From: Jiella pelagia
GTDB taxonomy: Bacteria; Pseudomonadota; Alphaproteobacteria; Rhizobiales; Rhizobiaceae
DNA: 64,000 nt
Assembly: GCF_026898155.1 (NCBI RefSeq)
Contig: NZ_CP114029.1
Span: 3,638,001-3,702,000, forward strand
Direction: 5' to 3'
Positions 1 through 9,537 of the stretch are shown in pieces. The notes beneath the pieces were generated by a model. The model saw only the letters and a program-made list of their open reading frames with translations. It searched no databases and was not told where the DNA came from. Both the position numbers and the translations under genes were made by a program. The first letter of the stretch is position 1, and each line of letters opens with the position of its first letter.

Positions 1-1
1 A

Positions 2-220
2 GGCATTCGAGCCAACGCGCTTCTGCCGGGCGGCACGGCAACCGCTATGGCGGGGAACGCCGAGCAACGTGAATGGGCAGCAGGCCTTCACGCCATGAAG
101 CGGATTGCGCAACCGGACGAAATCGCTCACGCCGCTTTGTTCCTAGCCAGTGACATGTCGAGCTTCGTGACAGGCTCAGCCCTTTGGGCTGATGGCGGGA
201 ATGCCGCTGTGAAATTGTAA
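2..220 (+). CDS. SDR-family oxidoreductase, C-terminal part (5' end outside window)
   Basis: The frame is open from the first bases of the window and ends at a TAA at 218-220, so only the last 72 residues are present and no start is visible. The residues read like the C-terminus of a short-chain dehydrogenase/reductase: an N-A-L-L-P-G-G segment matches the usual N-x-[IV]-x-P-G after the catalytic helix, followed by a substrate-loop region. It ends in P-D-E-I-A-H-A-A-L-F-L-A-S-D and a V-T-G-S-A-L-W-A-D-G-G segment, the standard SDR ending. The catalytic Tyr and Lys and the nucleotide-binding motif lie outside the window, so the substrate cannot be guessed. The next gene is convergent. Confidence 0.85.
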   Translation, partial: GIRANALLPGGTATAMAGNAEQREWAAGLHAMKRIAQPDEIAHAALFLASDMSSFVTGSALWADGGNAAVKL

Positions 221-229
221 GGACACGAG

Positions 230-266
230 GCCTCCCGCTTCTCTGACGGACGGAGAAGCGGGAGGC
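230..266. terminator. Strong hairpin between convergent genes
   Basis: A perfect 14-bp inverted repeat (GCCTCCCGCTTCTC at 230-243, complement at 253-266) with a 9-base loop lies just after the SDR stop and before the 3' end of the convergent exchanger gene. There is no T-run on either side, so it may act as a bidirectional or transcript-stabilising hairpin rather than a classical intrinsic terminator. Confidence 0.6.
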
Positions 267-355
267 GTCCCCACAACCAGATGAATGATGGTAGGTGAGT
301 CCGAAGCTGCCGATCGCCGCGTCGTCGATGCTGAAACCGAATTGACGAAACCGTT

Positions 356-1303
356 TCATACGGCGTTCTGGATGGCAATGTAGGCAGCATAGACGGCGAC
401 GAGACCTACGCCAACGCCGCGTCCGATCGATCTGAACCAGAACAGGTAAGCAGCGGCAGCAACAGCCACGAAAATCATGATCGGCCCGTCGACACTGGCG
501 AAACGCCCGGCGACTGCGATCGGGCTGATCATCGCGGTGACACCGAGAATGCAGAGAATATTGAAGATGTTCGAGCCGACGACATTTGCGAGCACGACCT
601 CTGCCTCATTCTTCCGCGAGGCGACGATCGCTGTTGCGAGTTCGGGCAGCGAAGTGCCGATGGCGACGATCGTCAACCCTATGACGGCCTCGGAGATGCC
701 GAGATCCCGGGCGATCCCGGTCGCACCATCCACCATGAAACGTGCGCCCAGAACCAACATCGCAATGCCGGCGATCACGAAGAGTGCAGCGGGCCCTATT
801 GCCATGGGCGTATCCGCGCCGGGAAGCTCGACGGGTGCGGAATTCTTGCGTTTGGCTTCGACCCGGTAGCTGATGCCCAGATAGACGCAAAGCGCTGCGA
901 ACAGCCCGAAGCCCGCAAACCTATCGATCGCGCCCAGGCGAAACAGGCCCCAAATCAGAACGGAAGACACGACCATGACAACGAGGTCGCGCCTGATCGA
1001 TGGGTCGGTGTTGGCCAGCGGCGCGATGATGGCGGCCGCTCCGATGATGAGCAGCACGTTGGCGATGTTGGAGCCCACCACATTGCCAATGGCGATATCG
1101 GGTGCGCCAGCCAGGGCTGCCTGGATCGAGACGAGAAGCTCCGGCGCGCTGGTACCGAACCCGACAATCAACAGACCGACGATCAGCTTGGAAAGACCGA
1201 ACTGCGTCGCGATCGAAGTCGCGCCGCGCACAAGACCCTCACCACCAAAAAATAGAAGAACAAGACCGCTTAGAAGGAAGCTGACATCCCAAACCAAATC
1301 CAT
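356..1303 (-). CDS. Calcium/sodium antiporter (CaCA family, YrbG-like)
   Basis: This is a 315-residue integral membrane protein made of two homologous halves. Each half carries the CaCA alpha-repeat signature: G-T-S-A-P-E-L-L-V-S near residue 50 and G-T-S-L-P-E-L-A-T-A near residue 215. Each is followed by a G-N-V-V-G-S-N-I-type segment, seen in full as A-N-V-V-G-S-N-I-F-N-I-L in the second half. The acidic residues in the P-E-L motifs are the known ion ligands of the family. The alternating hydrophobic stretches fit 10-11 membrane helices and the length matches bacterial YrbG. It would exchange Na+ (or H+) for Ca2+ across the inner membrane. The gene stands alone, and the start at 1303 gives the expected N-terminal helix. 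Confidence 0.93.
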   Translation of the reverse strand: MDLVWDVSFLLSGLVLLFFGGEGLVRGATSIATQFGLSKLIVGLLIVGFGTSAPELLVSIQAALAGAPDIAIGNVVGSNIANVLLIIGAAAIIAPLANTDPSIRRDLVVMVVSSVLIWGLFRLGAIDRFAGFGLFAALCVYLGISYRVEAKRKNSAPVELPGADTPMAIGPAALFVIAGIAMLVLGARFMVDGATGIARDLGISEAVIGLTIVAIGTSLPELATAIVASRKNEAEVVLANVVGSNIFNILCILGVTAMISPIAVAGRFASVDGPIMIFVAVAAAAYLFWFRSIGRGVGVGLVAVYAAYIAIQNAV

Positions 1304-1507
1304 GCCGCCCCATCTCCACTGCTAAGCGCTTCAAGTGCCTCAAATTGTCGGAAACGTAGATGGTGATTCGTGTTTGGTATGGCCATCAATACGAATTCAA
1401 GAATCGCATTTCGCAATCAGCACCAGCCCGCACCGAATCCGAGCCTCCCCCCCACGGCCTCGCAAGCGCGCGGCCGGCGGGCCTGCCGACCGCGACGTGC
1501 CACCCCT

Positions 1508-1956
1508 TCAGCCGCCGTTGCGGGCGAGCCAGGCCTTCATCTGGGCGATCTCGGCCTCTTGCGCCGCGATGATCGTCTCGGCCAGCGCCCGGGCCTCCGG
1601 GTCCTTGCCGTATTGGGCTCGACCTCGGCCATGGCGACGGCGCCCTCGTGATGGGCCAGCATGCCGCGCATGAAGTCGATGTCGGGATTGCCGGTCATCG
1701 GCGTCGCCATGCCGGCTTCCATGTCGCCCATGGCCTGCATGAAGGCGCGGGTTGACGGCGTGTCGGCCGCGCCACCTGCCGCCATTCCATGCATGCCGTG
1801 CGCGCCGTCCATCGCGGGCATATCAGGCATCCCGTCCATGCCGGGCATGGCGTGGTCCATCATGCCCGGCTCGGCGGGCGCCGGCGGGGTCTGGGCCATG
1901 GCGAGGCCCGTCGTCCCGAGCATGAAGGCAGCAGCCAGCGTTGCGATCCTGATCAT
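1508..1956 (-). CDS. DUF305 family periplasmic protein (one-base deletion in frame)
   Basis: A signal peptide with an A-M-A-Q cleavage region is followed by a Met/His/Asp-rich linker with repeated M-P-G-M and M-P-D-M-P. Then comes the DUF305 core with [16 protein letters not shown], whose His and Met residues suggest metal handling. The frame breaks after A-M-A-E-V-E at about 1615-1620. Adding one base on the coding strand turns GAGCCC into GAGCTCC and gives [10 protein letters not shown], then an [11 protein letters not shown] tail ending at 1508, exactly the family pattern. Corrected length is 149 residues. Without correction it would be a 139-residue chimera with an Arg-rich end. Metal binding is inferred only from composition. 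Confidence 0.85.
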
Positions 1957-2081
1957 CCGTCTCGTCTCCCAGCAAAAGGCTGTCGGTCCCGGAAGGGGGC
2001 CTGAAGCGTTGCGGAGGAGAGATGGAGCTTCCAGCTACAGGAGGGTCAAGGCTGTCTCAGGCACCCCCGGGCACGATCGCG

Positions 2082-3344
2082 TCATCCGGCGGCGAGTTCG
2101 GTGACGCGGGCGGCCTCGAGGCTGTCGCGGTCCTTCTTGCGCATGCGCTCCGATTCCGACTTCAACTGGCCGCAGGCGGCGAAGATGTCGCGGCCGCGGG
2201 GGGTGCGGATCGGCGAGGCGTAGCCGGCCTGGTTGACCGCGTCGGCGAAGCGCTCGATCTGGTCCCAGTCCGAGCAGTCGTAGGCACTGCCCGGCCAGGG
2301 ATTGAACGGGATCAGGTTGATCTTCGCCGGGATGCCCTTGAGGATATGCACCAGCGCCTTGGCGTCGGCCAGGCTGTCGTTGACGCCCTTCAGCATGACG
2401 TATTCGAAGGTGATGCGCCGGGCGTTCGACAGGCCCGGATAGGCGCGGCAGGCCGCGAGCAGCTCCTTCAGCGGGTACTTCTTGTTGATCGGGACGAGTT
2501 CGTCGCGCAACTCGTCGCGCACCGCATGGAGCGAGATCGCCAGCATGACGCCCATCTCGGCGCCGGCCTTCTCGATCATCGGCACGACGCCGGAGGTCGA
2601 CAGGGTGATCCGCCGCTTCGACAGGGCAAGGCCTTCGCCGTCCGAGACGACGGCCAGCGCCGCCTTGACGTTGTCGAAATTATACAGCGGCTCGCCCATG
2701 CCCATCATCACGACGTTGGAGACGAGGCGTCCTTCCGAAGGAACGATCGCGCCGGCGGGCGTCGCAGCCTCGGGAAAATCGCCGAGCCGGTCGCGGGCGA
2801 GCAGCACCTGGCCGACGATCTCGTCGGCCGTCAGGTTGCGGACAAGGCGCTGGGTGCCGGTGTGGCAGAAGGTGCAGGTGAGGGTGCAGCCGACCTGGGA
2901 GGAGACGCAGAGCGTGCCGCGGCCTTCTTCCGGAATGTAGACGGTCTCGATCTCGACCGGGCGCCCGGCGCCCTTCGCCGGAAAGCGCAGCACCCATTTG
3001 CGCGTGCCGTCGACCGACACCTGCTCGGTGACGATCTCCGGCCGGGCGATGGTGAAGGCGGCGGAGAGCTTTTCGCGCAGGTCCCTGGAGACGTTCGCCA
3101 TCTGGGCGAAATCGGCGACGCCGCGGACATACAGCCAGTGCCAGAGCTGGGCGACGCGCATCTTGATCTGGCGCTTCTCGACGCCGACCGAGGCGAGTGC
3201 CTCGCCGAGTTCGTCACGTGACAGGCCGATCAGCGAGGGCTTTTCGTCCAGCGGCTGCGCGATGGCGGCGGGAGCGGACATGACGGCGCGCTCCGCTAGC
3301 GCGGCGCGGTTTTCCTGCGGCTTCAGGTCGATCGAAACGGCCAT
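2082..3344 (-). CDS. rlmN: 23S rRNA/tRNA adenine-C2 methyltransferase RlmN
   Basis: RlmN is a radical-SAM enzyme that methylates C2 of A2503 in 23S rRNA and A37 in some tRNAs. The 420-residue protein has an N-terminal accessory domain (about 35-105) and the radical SAM cluster C-x3-C-x2-C at Cys153, Cys157 and Cys160. It also has the G-M-G-E-P-L motif, the S-T-S-G-V-V-P-M strand and a C-terminal F-A-A-C-G-Q motif whose Cys is the resolving cysteine. About 30 extra residues precede the domain. A later Met at residue 22 is an alternative start. The gene is monocistronic here, with the secreted-protein gene upstream in the same orientation. Confidence 0.97.
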   Translation of the reverse strand: MAVSIDLKPQENRAALAERAVMSAPAAIAQPLDEKPSLIGLSRDELGEALASVGVEKRQIKMRVAQLWHWLYVRGVADFAQMANVSRDLREKLSAAFTIARPEIVTEQVSVDGTRKWVLRFPAKGAGRPVEIETVYIPEEGRGTLCVSSQVGCTLTCTFCHTGTQRLVRNLTADEIVGQVLLARDRLGDFPEAATPAGAIVPSEGRLVSNVVMMGMGEPLYNFDNVKAALAVVSDGEGLALSKRRITLSTSGVVPMIEKAGAEMGVMLAISLHAVRDELRDELVPINKKYPLKELLAACRAYPGLSNARRITFEYVMLKGVNDSLADAKALVHILKGIPAKINLIPFNPWPGSAYDCSDWDQIERFADAVNQAGYASPIRTPRGRDIFAACGQLKSESERMRKKDRDSLEAARVTELAAG

Positions 3345-3614
3345 GACGGTCCTTCGCGATATCGTCTCGCCACCGGCGTTCGCGGCGCCGATGGAGGGGA
3401 GCGCTGCCCATGGGCGCGCAAAGTGTCGGATTGACGAGACACATGCCTGCTTATGGGCAATACTTCAAGGTTGGCCGGCGCATCGGCGGTCGCTCTTTCC
3501 CGCTGGCCCCTCATCCTGACCGGCGAATTCAGGCGGTCCAACGGGGACGATGACGTTTCACCTGTCTCGTGCGTTTCGGAGCGAGAAGGCTCGACGGCGG
3601 GAGGAGGCTGGGCG

Positions 3615-4968
3615 TCAGTTCGGCGCCTTGGCGCAGAAGGTGTTTCCGGTGACGCCGTTGGTATAGCAGGAGCCGAAGTCGTTTCTCGCAAAAGTGGTCG
3701 CGCCGCTCCCGTTGATCTGGACGAGCGTGCCGATCCTGCTCACCACCGTCCGCGAGCCGCTCGGCCAGACATAGATTTCCGCCCGCCTCGTCGGTGCGGA
3801 TCAGGTCGCATTCCTCGGCGTCGACAACGGCGCCGCTCCGGGCCAGCACACGGCACATGCTCCTGCCGCTTGCCCCGACGGCCGCGGTCGACGCGCCGGC
3901 AATGGCGCCGAGCTTCGAAAACGGGTTCAGCAGCGCCAGAGGGTGCAGCCAGGCGGCCTTGTCCGCGAAGTCGCTGGCATCGCAAGCCCCCTTGCCGACG
4001 GTCATGTCGTAATATTCGCTGTAGCCGCATGCCGAGACGCCGTAGGCGGTAAAGCTGATGATGCAGTATTCATCGACCAGACCGGAATTGTATCCCTCGA
4101 CACGGTAGGCCGCTTCCCGGCCCTCCCGCCGGATGAGTTCGATCCGGTCCGGCTCGCGTGCCACGGAAAGATAGTAGTCGGCATCGTAGAGCTTGGATCC
4201 GAGGCCGGTCCGCCATTGAATGGTATTCTGACAGGCGTGATACGCCTTCTGGGGCGACGGGGTGAACTCCGGCTTGTGGTCGAGAATGCGGATGTCCCAT
4301 CGTCCCGCCTTGTCGATGGTGTCGACGAGGAAGAAGTCGGCCCCGACATGGGTCAGGAGCATTTCCAGGAGATCCGGCTTCATCATCGAATTGGCGGTCA
4401 GGGGGGCCTGCCGGTTGGCCATCGCCAGCAATTCCATCGCCGCGGCGAAGGTCGTGTCGACAGCCTCGGACAGATCTGTCGGGGACAGAGCGTCGCCGCC
4501 GGAAGCGGCAAGGGAGGGCCGATGAAATCCGAGCCTGGCGCTCGAATGCATCGCGCGACTGACGAAATTGACTTCCGGGCCGCGTGCGGTTCCCAGCATG
4601 AACATGATGGCGCAGGCCGAGTAGCAGGAGGCTCCCTTGCGGATGACGGTGCCGACGCCCTTGTCGTAGAAATGCCCCGCGAATTTCACGCCTTCGCTGA
4701 GGCTGCCGCCCGGGCTGTCGAGGCACAGCGTGTTCGGCGCCGACGACTCGCCGTCAAACGGCGGGAAAGCCGTCGCCGAGACCTGCAGGAATTTTTCGAA
4801 ATCGCCCTTCGCGATGACGCCCTTCAGCACGACCTTGCACTCGTCGTCGCGCGAAACCGCGATGTCGGCGGCGCTCGAAATCCGGCTCTGCGAGAGGAGC
4901 ATTGACAGAGCGACCGAGGCTACAAGTGCCACTGTCGCCCATGTCCGTTTCTCGGTCATGGCAGTCAC
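3615..4968 (-). CDS. Secreted ClpP/crotonase-like periplasmic protein of unknown function (frameshifted near its 3' end)
   Basis: An N-terminal signal peptide (about residues 1-34, ending S-S-A-A-D) precedes a region resembling the ClpP/SppA fold. It has L-C-L-D-S-P-G-G-S-L-S-E-G, then G-A-S-C-Y-S-A-C-A-I-M-F-M-L-G-T, the serine-nucleophile context seen in predicted periplasmic ClpP-like proteins, and an H-S-S-A-R-L-G-F-H stretch. The C-terminal 200 residues are Cys-rich and not recognised. At about 3773-3783 one extra G in a GCGGGCGG run shifts the frame. Without it the protein ends in a coherent domain containing E-I-Y-V-W-P-S-G-S-R-T and F-G-S-C-Y-T-N-G-V-T-G-N-T-F-C-A-K and stops at 3615. 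Corrected length is 450 residues. Protease activity is inferred from fold resemblance only. Confidence 0.7.
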
Positions 4969-5063
4969 CTTCGTGCCGGTATCGCGATCCCCCGCATCAT
5001 CCGGGGAAATCGCGAAGATGCAATGCCGTAAGGTAAACTATTCGGCCACCTGCCGCTCCCGCA

Positions 5064-5891
5064 TCAACTCTCGTCGTTCGGGATGTTGAGGCCGTGGCCG
5101 CAGGCCTTGCAGTGGACGGCGTCCGGATCGTGCCGTTGCAGGCCGCATTGGGGGCAGGGGTGGTGGACCTTGGTCGGCTTGAAGATCGCCTGGGCGAGTT
5201 GGACGAACAGGCTGATGCCGATGATCATGACGACGATCGAGGTGAGCTTGCCCCACGGGCCCTCGAGGGTGATGTCGCCATAGCCGGTGGTCGTCACCGA
5301 GGCGACGGTGAAGTAGAGCGCGTCGAGATAGCCGGTGAAGCCCGAACTCTGCCGGAAGAAGGTCGTGTAGATGAAGCCCGTCGCCAGAAACAGGAAGGTG
5401 ACGAGGTTGAGCACGGCCCGTGCCGGCAACTCCCATTCCATCAGCCCGCGCCGGCGGAGCGGCTGCCACAGCCGGCCGGTTTTCGACAGCGACCACAGCC
5501 GGATGATCCTCAGGAAGCCGAAGTTGATCAGCGTATAGGGCATCAAAAGAGTGAGCAGGATGAACAGGTCGAGGAGGACGACGGGCTGCTTCAGGCGATG
5601 CAAGGGGCGGCGCGAGGCGAGGAGCCGAGCGACGATGTCGATCGTCAAGACGGCGGCGACCGAGTAGTCGACAGCCAGAAAGGCCTCCGTGTTCTTCAAG
5701 ACCGGCTGGGCGACGAACAGGGCGATGATGGCGAGATCGACGGTCAGCGCCGCGGCCTGGAAGCGCAGGGCCGTCCGGCTGTCGCCGTGATAGAGGTGGC
5801 GAAGCTGTCGCCTCAGGCGGGCGAACGGTCTTTCATAACGCGGAGCGGCGTGGGTTGGCCGCGTCGATTCGGGCATTGTCTTCCTTTGCAA
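5064..5891 (-). CDS. Voltage-gated-type potassium channel with C-terminal zinc ribbon
   Basis: The 275-residue protein shows six hydrophobic segments, an S4-like stretch with spaced arginines (F-L-R-I-I-R-L-W-S-L-S-K-T-G-R, about 126-140) and a pore loop with the filter T-T-T-G-Y-G-D at about 200-206. These define a 6TM K+ channel subunit that would assemble as a tetramer in the inner membrane. The C-terminal 30 residues carry two C-x2-C pairs (C-P-Q-C and C-K-A-C), a rubredoxin-like zinc ribbon, instead of the usual RCK/TrkA domain. A start at 5876 (M-P-E-S-T) is equally possible. It is transcribed away from the Rdx-family gene. Confidence 0.9.
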   Translation of the reverse strand: MQRKTMPESTRPTHAAPRYERPFARLRRQLRHLYHGDSRTALRFQAAALTVDLAIIALFVAQPVLKNTEAFLAVDYSVAAVLTIDIVARLLASRRPLHRLKQPVVLLDLFILLTLLMPYTLINFGFLRIIRLWSLSKTGRLWQPLRRRGLMEWELPARAVLNLVTFLFLATGFIYTTFFRQSSGFTGYLDALYFTVASVTTTGYGDITLEGPWGKLTSIVVMIIGISLFVQLAQAIFKPTKVHHPCPQCGLQRHDPDAVHCKACGHGLNIPNDES

Positions 5892-5965
5892 GCTCTGGCG
5901 GCTGCAGATAGGGCAGGTGTCGGCTCCGGCCTTCGCCGGCCTATCAAAGACTTTGGAGAAGAGCG

Positions 5966-6253
5966 ATGAGCAGCCCGGTGGCCCCGCGCATCTCGATCAC
6001 CTATTGCACCCAGTGCCAGTGGCTGCTTCGTGCCGCCTGGATGGCGCAGGAACTGCTCTCGACCTTCGGGCCGGACCTTGGGGAAGTGGCGCTGGTTCCG
6101 GGCACCGGCGGCGTCTTCGAGATCCGCTACGAGGACGAGATTGTCTGGGAGCGCAAGGCCGAGGGCGGCTTTCCCGAGGCGAAGGTGCTGAAGCAGCGGG
6201 TGCGCGACCGGCTGGATCCGGGCCGCGACCTCGGCCACAGCGATCGCAAGTGA
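5966..6253 (+). CDS. SelT/SelW/SelH (Rdx) family protein
   Basis: This is a 95-residue thioredoxin-like protein of the Rdx family. The N-terminal strand I-S-I-T-Y-C-T-Q-C-Q-W carries the C-x-x-C redox pair at Cys14 and Cys17, in the position where selenoproteins carry Sec. It is followed by L-L-R-A-A-W-M-A-Q-E-L-L and a G-G-V-F-E-I strand typical of the family. The C-terminal V-W-x-R-K-x-E-G-G-F-P-E-A-K-x-L-K-Q motif is well preserved. The start has a GGAGAAGA ribosome site 7 bases upstream. The cellular substrate is not known for bacterial members. Confidence 0.92.
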   Translation: MSSPVAPRISITYCTQCQWLLRAAWMAQELLSTFGPDLGEVALVPGTGGVFEIRYEDEIVWERKAEGGFPEAKVLKQRVRDRLDPGRDLGHSDRK

Positions 6254-6279
6254 GACCTGAAAACTGCGAAAGTGGCGCC

Positions 6280-6468
6280 TCAACGCCGCCGGGCGATGAC
6301 GTGGAAGCACCCGAACAGGGCGATCGTCGCTGCGGCACCTGACAGGCAGGCTACAGTCGAGAAGCCTCGGTCGGCCATCAGGTTGAACGCGATGAAGGCA
6401 CAGACGATCGCAACGAACATGTAGAGCGTGAAGGCCAGGTCTTTCGCCAGTTCGGTGACGAACCTCAT
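6280..6468 (-). CDS. Small two-helix membrane protein, unrecognised
   Basis: A 62-residue protein with two hydrophobic stretches (about 10-30 and 38-56) separated by a short loop, and a basic end H-V-I-A-R-R-R. Its ATG overlaps the TGA of the gene before it (ATGA), so the two are translationally coupled. I recognise no family. Its size and coupling resemble membrane partners or immunity proteins that accompany a larger neighbour, but that is inference. Confidence 0.6.
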   Translation of the reverse strand: MRFVTELAKDLAFTLYMFVAIVCAFIAFNLMADRGFSTVACLSGAAATIALFGCFHVIARRR

Positions 6469-7109
6469 TTCAGATAGCTCTCGAACTTGGCGAAGGCTGC
6501 GCGCGACTGCGGGTCATTGCCATCAATGACACAGGCAAGAGCGACGAATGGCGCGAGGTCGTCCTCGACGAAGCCATAGAGCAAGTCGACGTTGCGGTCC
6601 GCCAACTTTCGCCAGAGCCGTGGATTGATCCTCCTCAGCCGCTTGGACGAGTTGGACGCCTGCTCGATCGTCCCTTGAATCGATACGGGCAAGAGCGCGG
6701 CGCTGACGACGCGATTTGCCGCCTGTTTGGAGATGACCCGCGCCACGGTTCGCGGGCCGATCTTGTTGACGACGATATCCTTGATGGTCTTCTTCGTGAT
6801 GACTCCGGTGGTGAACGCGATGCCCCTGAGCTCCAGATGATACTGCAGCTTCTTGATGGTCGATTCCGGCAGGCGGTCCAGAGATTCCGAGACAACAATC
6901 GTGATGACCGACATGAGAATTTCGCGGTTCTCGAAGGCGGCCTTCATCAGTTCCCAGATCCGCTTGTTTTCGGCGAAATTCGCTTTCTGCACGTCCTTGC
7001 CGAGAAGCCCAACGTCTTCGATCGTTCGGCGCGTGCCGTAGAAAAGGCCGATGGGAATCGATGCGACGCCGTCGACCATGGCGCCGCCAATATCCAAAAT
7101 CCGGCCCAT
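6465..7109 (-). CDS. Unrecognised 214-residue helical protein, coupled to a small membrane protein
   Basis: The start at 7109 is preferred over upstream starts because a GGAGGGG ribosome site sits just before it. The protein begins M-G-R-I-L-D-I-G-G-A-M-V-D-G-V-A and has a charged helical region (about 40-60). A central part rich in K-K-T-I-K-D-I-V-V-N and A-V-R-type helices with small residues follows, and an acidic end includes V-E-D-D-L-A-P-F-V-A-L-A-C-V-I-D-G-N-D. There is no signal peptide and no motif I know. By eye it is less GC-rich than its neighbours and, with the AT-rich DNA behind its start, looks like accessory DNA. It contains one of only three intact GAGCTC sites seen (6828-6833). 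Function unknown. Confidence 0.7.
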   Translation of the reverse strand: MGRILDIGGAMVDGVASIPIGLFYGTRRTIEDVGLLGKDVQKANFAENKRIWELMKAAFENREILMSVITIVVSESLDRLPESTIKKLQYHLELRGIAFTTGVITKKTIKDIVVNKIGPRTVARVISKQAANRVVSAALLPVSIQGTIEQASNSSKRLRRINPRLWRKLADRNVDLLYGFVEDDLAPFVALACVIDGNDPQSRAAFAKFESYLK

Positions 7110-7840
7110 CCGCCCCTCCGTAAAGCAACCTAAGGTGACATATTGGACGACTATTATCAATCATAAGGCGAAAATCGTGACGGCGAAGCGGCAGCTGCGG
7201 TCCAGCGTGGCCGGCCGGCGGTTCCCCGACTGCTTAGTTCCAAAGTGTGATGCGGCGAGAAATCCGAAGTCCGGCTCGTTCCGAGCGAAGCTCGGGCCTG
7301 GGAATGACCGGCCCGTAAGGCGTCACCTACATGTCGACGAAGAATTCCGCGCCACTGGCAACGACGACGTAGCAACATCCAGGAGGGAAGCGGCGGTTCG
7401 ACAAATCCGCGACGAGGAACGTGTGGAAGAAACGACGCCAGTCAGCGGCGGCGCTTGGCCGCGCATGGCACTGAAACCCCTCTCTATCGTTTTGAATCCA
7501 TATAGTTAGACATTAATTTATGACGCCTGGGCTGTGATTTTCGCTGAATTCACAAAGCAATTAATGATCATCACGCCGTGGAGAGCGACCGATGGCTGAC
7601 ATCATCGGTAATGTTATAGTCTTATTGTAATTTTTACTGACGATATTGTCAATTTCGGCTTCAGATTCGGTGGTAGGTCGGCCGGCCGCGGGGCAACGGC
7701 CGCTGGTTTCTCGCTGCAAATCGAAATCATCAGGTAAATCCACGCATTAACGGTTTGTTAACCGGGGTCTCGCGCAAGCTTGAACCGGCATTGTCCGTCG
7801 CGACTCATCAGAGCAGTTTGTGCGTAGCGAGGAGTGATCC
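7110..7840. other. 731-base intergenic region upstream of the flagellar cluster
   Basis: There is no convincing gene on either strand. The stretch 7490-7680 is markedly AT-rich compared with the rest of the window and could hold the promoters for the divergent unknown pair and for fliF. An imperfect palindrome with CCGAGC/GCTCGG arms lies around 7275-7300. The fliF ribosome site GAGGAG is at 7829-7834. No specific regulator box could be assigned by eye. Confidence 0.5.
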
Positions 7841-9534
7841 ATGGCTTTGGCCATTGGCGGGCAGGCCCAGCAAATCATGACGAATCTTTCCGGTCTCGGA
7901 GTGCGCAAGCTCTCCGCGCTCGGCCTCGTCGGACTTCTGGTGTTGGCGGTAGTCGGTCTGGGTAGTTACTACCTGTCGCGGCCGGACATGGAGGTGCTCT
8001 ATTCCGGCCTCGATCGCACCGACGTGACGCGCATCGGCGCGGCGTTGACGGAAGCGGGCATCGCCTTCGACGTCAGCGCCAAGGGCGATGCGATCCTGAC
8101 GCCTTTCGCCTCGACGGCGCCGGCGCGGATGCTGCTCGCCGAAAAAGGCCTGCCGCGCTCGGAGAATGCCGGCTACGAGCTGTTCGACAATCTCGGCTCG
8201 ATCGGTCTCACCTCGTTCATGCAGGAGATTACCCGGGTGCGGGCGCTGGAAGGCGAAATCGCCCGGACGATCCAGTCGCTCGCCCACATTCGGGCCGCGC
8301 GCGTTCATATCGTCCTGCCCGACGAGGGGAGCTTTCGCCGCAACGAGAGGAAGCCCTCCGCAAGCGTCGTCATCAGGACCGACCAGCCGGAAGACTTCTC
8401 CTCGGCACAGGCGATCCGCCAACTCGTCTCGTCCGCCATCCCCGGCATGACGCCCGACGAGGTGACGATCCTGTCATCCGACGGAACGCTGCTCGCCTCT
8501 GGTGACGATTCCGCGTCCAGCGCGCCGACGAAGCTTTTCGGCATCGAGCGCATCGTAGCCAAGAGTGTCGAGGATTCGATCCGCCGCACCCTGTCGCCCT
8601 ATCTCGGCATCGGCAACTTCCAGACCTCCGTCACGGCGCGGCTCAACACCGACCGAAGGCTGATCAGTGAGCGGACCTTCGATCCGGACGTGCGCGTCGA
8701 GCGGTCGATCCGCTCGATCCGCGAGAACGGCGAGAGCGAGAACTCCACCAAGGAGAACGCCGTCGGCGTCCAGCAGGACATCCAGCCGGCCGGTGGCCAG
8801 GCGGCGACGAGCAGCGGCCAGACCTCGAAGGACAACAACGAGCGGCGCGAAGAGCCTCACCAACTACGAGATCAACGAAAAGACCGTGCAGACGACGAGC
8901 GAAGGGTACAGCGTCGAGAAGCTGTCGATCGCGGTCGTGGTCAACCGGGCTCGCCTGAGGGAGTCGCTCGGGGAGGACGCCACCGATGCGCAGATCGACG
9001 CCCGCCTCGCCGAGCTTCAGTCGCTCATCGCCTCGGCAGCGGGGATCTCCGACGAGCGCGGCGACCAGCTCAAGCTGACGGCGGTCGACTTCATCGCCTC
9101 CGACAGCGCCCTCGAACCCATCCCGGGACCGGGCATCGGCGAAATGTTCATGCGCCAGTCCGGCACGTTGATCAACGCCTTCACCATCCTCGCCGTCGCG
9201 GTCCTGGTCATCTGGTTCGGTCTCAAGCCGGCGATCCGTGCGATCGTGCAGACGCCAGGCCAGGAGAATTCGGATCTGGCGCTCGAAGGCGGCGAACTGG
9301 CCGGCATCGGCGATGACGGCCCCGGCGGGCTGGAGCTGCCGGGTGGTTTCGACTTCGCACAAGGTACGCCGGATATATCCCAGTTCGGCGGCGGCGTCCC
9401 GGCCTTCCTCGGCCAGTTCGACGACCCCGACGGTCAAAGCCCGCAGGCCCGTATCGCGCAGTTGCTCGACCAGGACGAGGCTCAAGGCCGCGAACGTGCT
9501 CAAGCAATGGATCAACCACAAAGAGGCGGCGTAA
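7841..9534 (+). CDS. fliF: Flagellar MS-ring protein FliF (two probable false frameshifts)
   Basis: FliF forms the inner-membrane MS ring on which the flagellar motor and export apparatus are built. The corrected 563-residue chain has an N-terminal membrane helix (about 25-46), the periplasmic ring-building YscJ-like region (L-S-R-P-D-M-E-V-L-Y-S-G-L, then R-A-A-R-V-H-I-V-L-P) and a Ser/Gly/Asn-rich middle. It then has T-N-Y-E-I-N-E-K-T with V-E-K-L-S-I-A-V-V-V-N, a second helix (about 440-460), and a C-terminal tail (K-A-A-N-V-L-K-Q-W-I) that contacts FliG. The frame breaks at GAGCCTC 8852-8858 and at GAGGCTC 9477-9483. Dropping one base at each restores GAGCTC and a single frame to 9534. 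It is the first gene of the cluster. Confidence 0.93.
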
Positions 9535-9537
9535 GGG

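Noticed and set aside
2022..3221. Long open frame on the plus strand opposite rlmN
   Set aside because: It is the shadow of rlmN in high-GC DNA; the rlmN frame carries all radical-SAM motifs and this one has none.
7561..7743. Small minus-strand frame upstream of fliF
   Set aside because: It lies in AT-rich non-coding DNA, has no ribosome site and no recognisable sequence.
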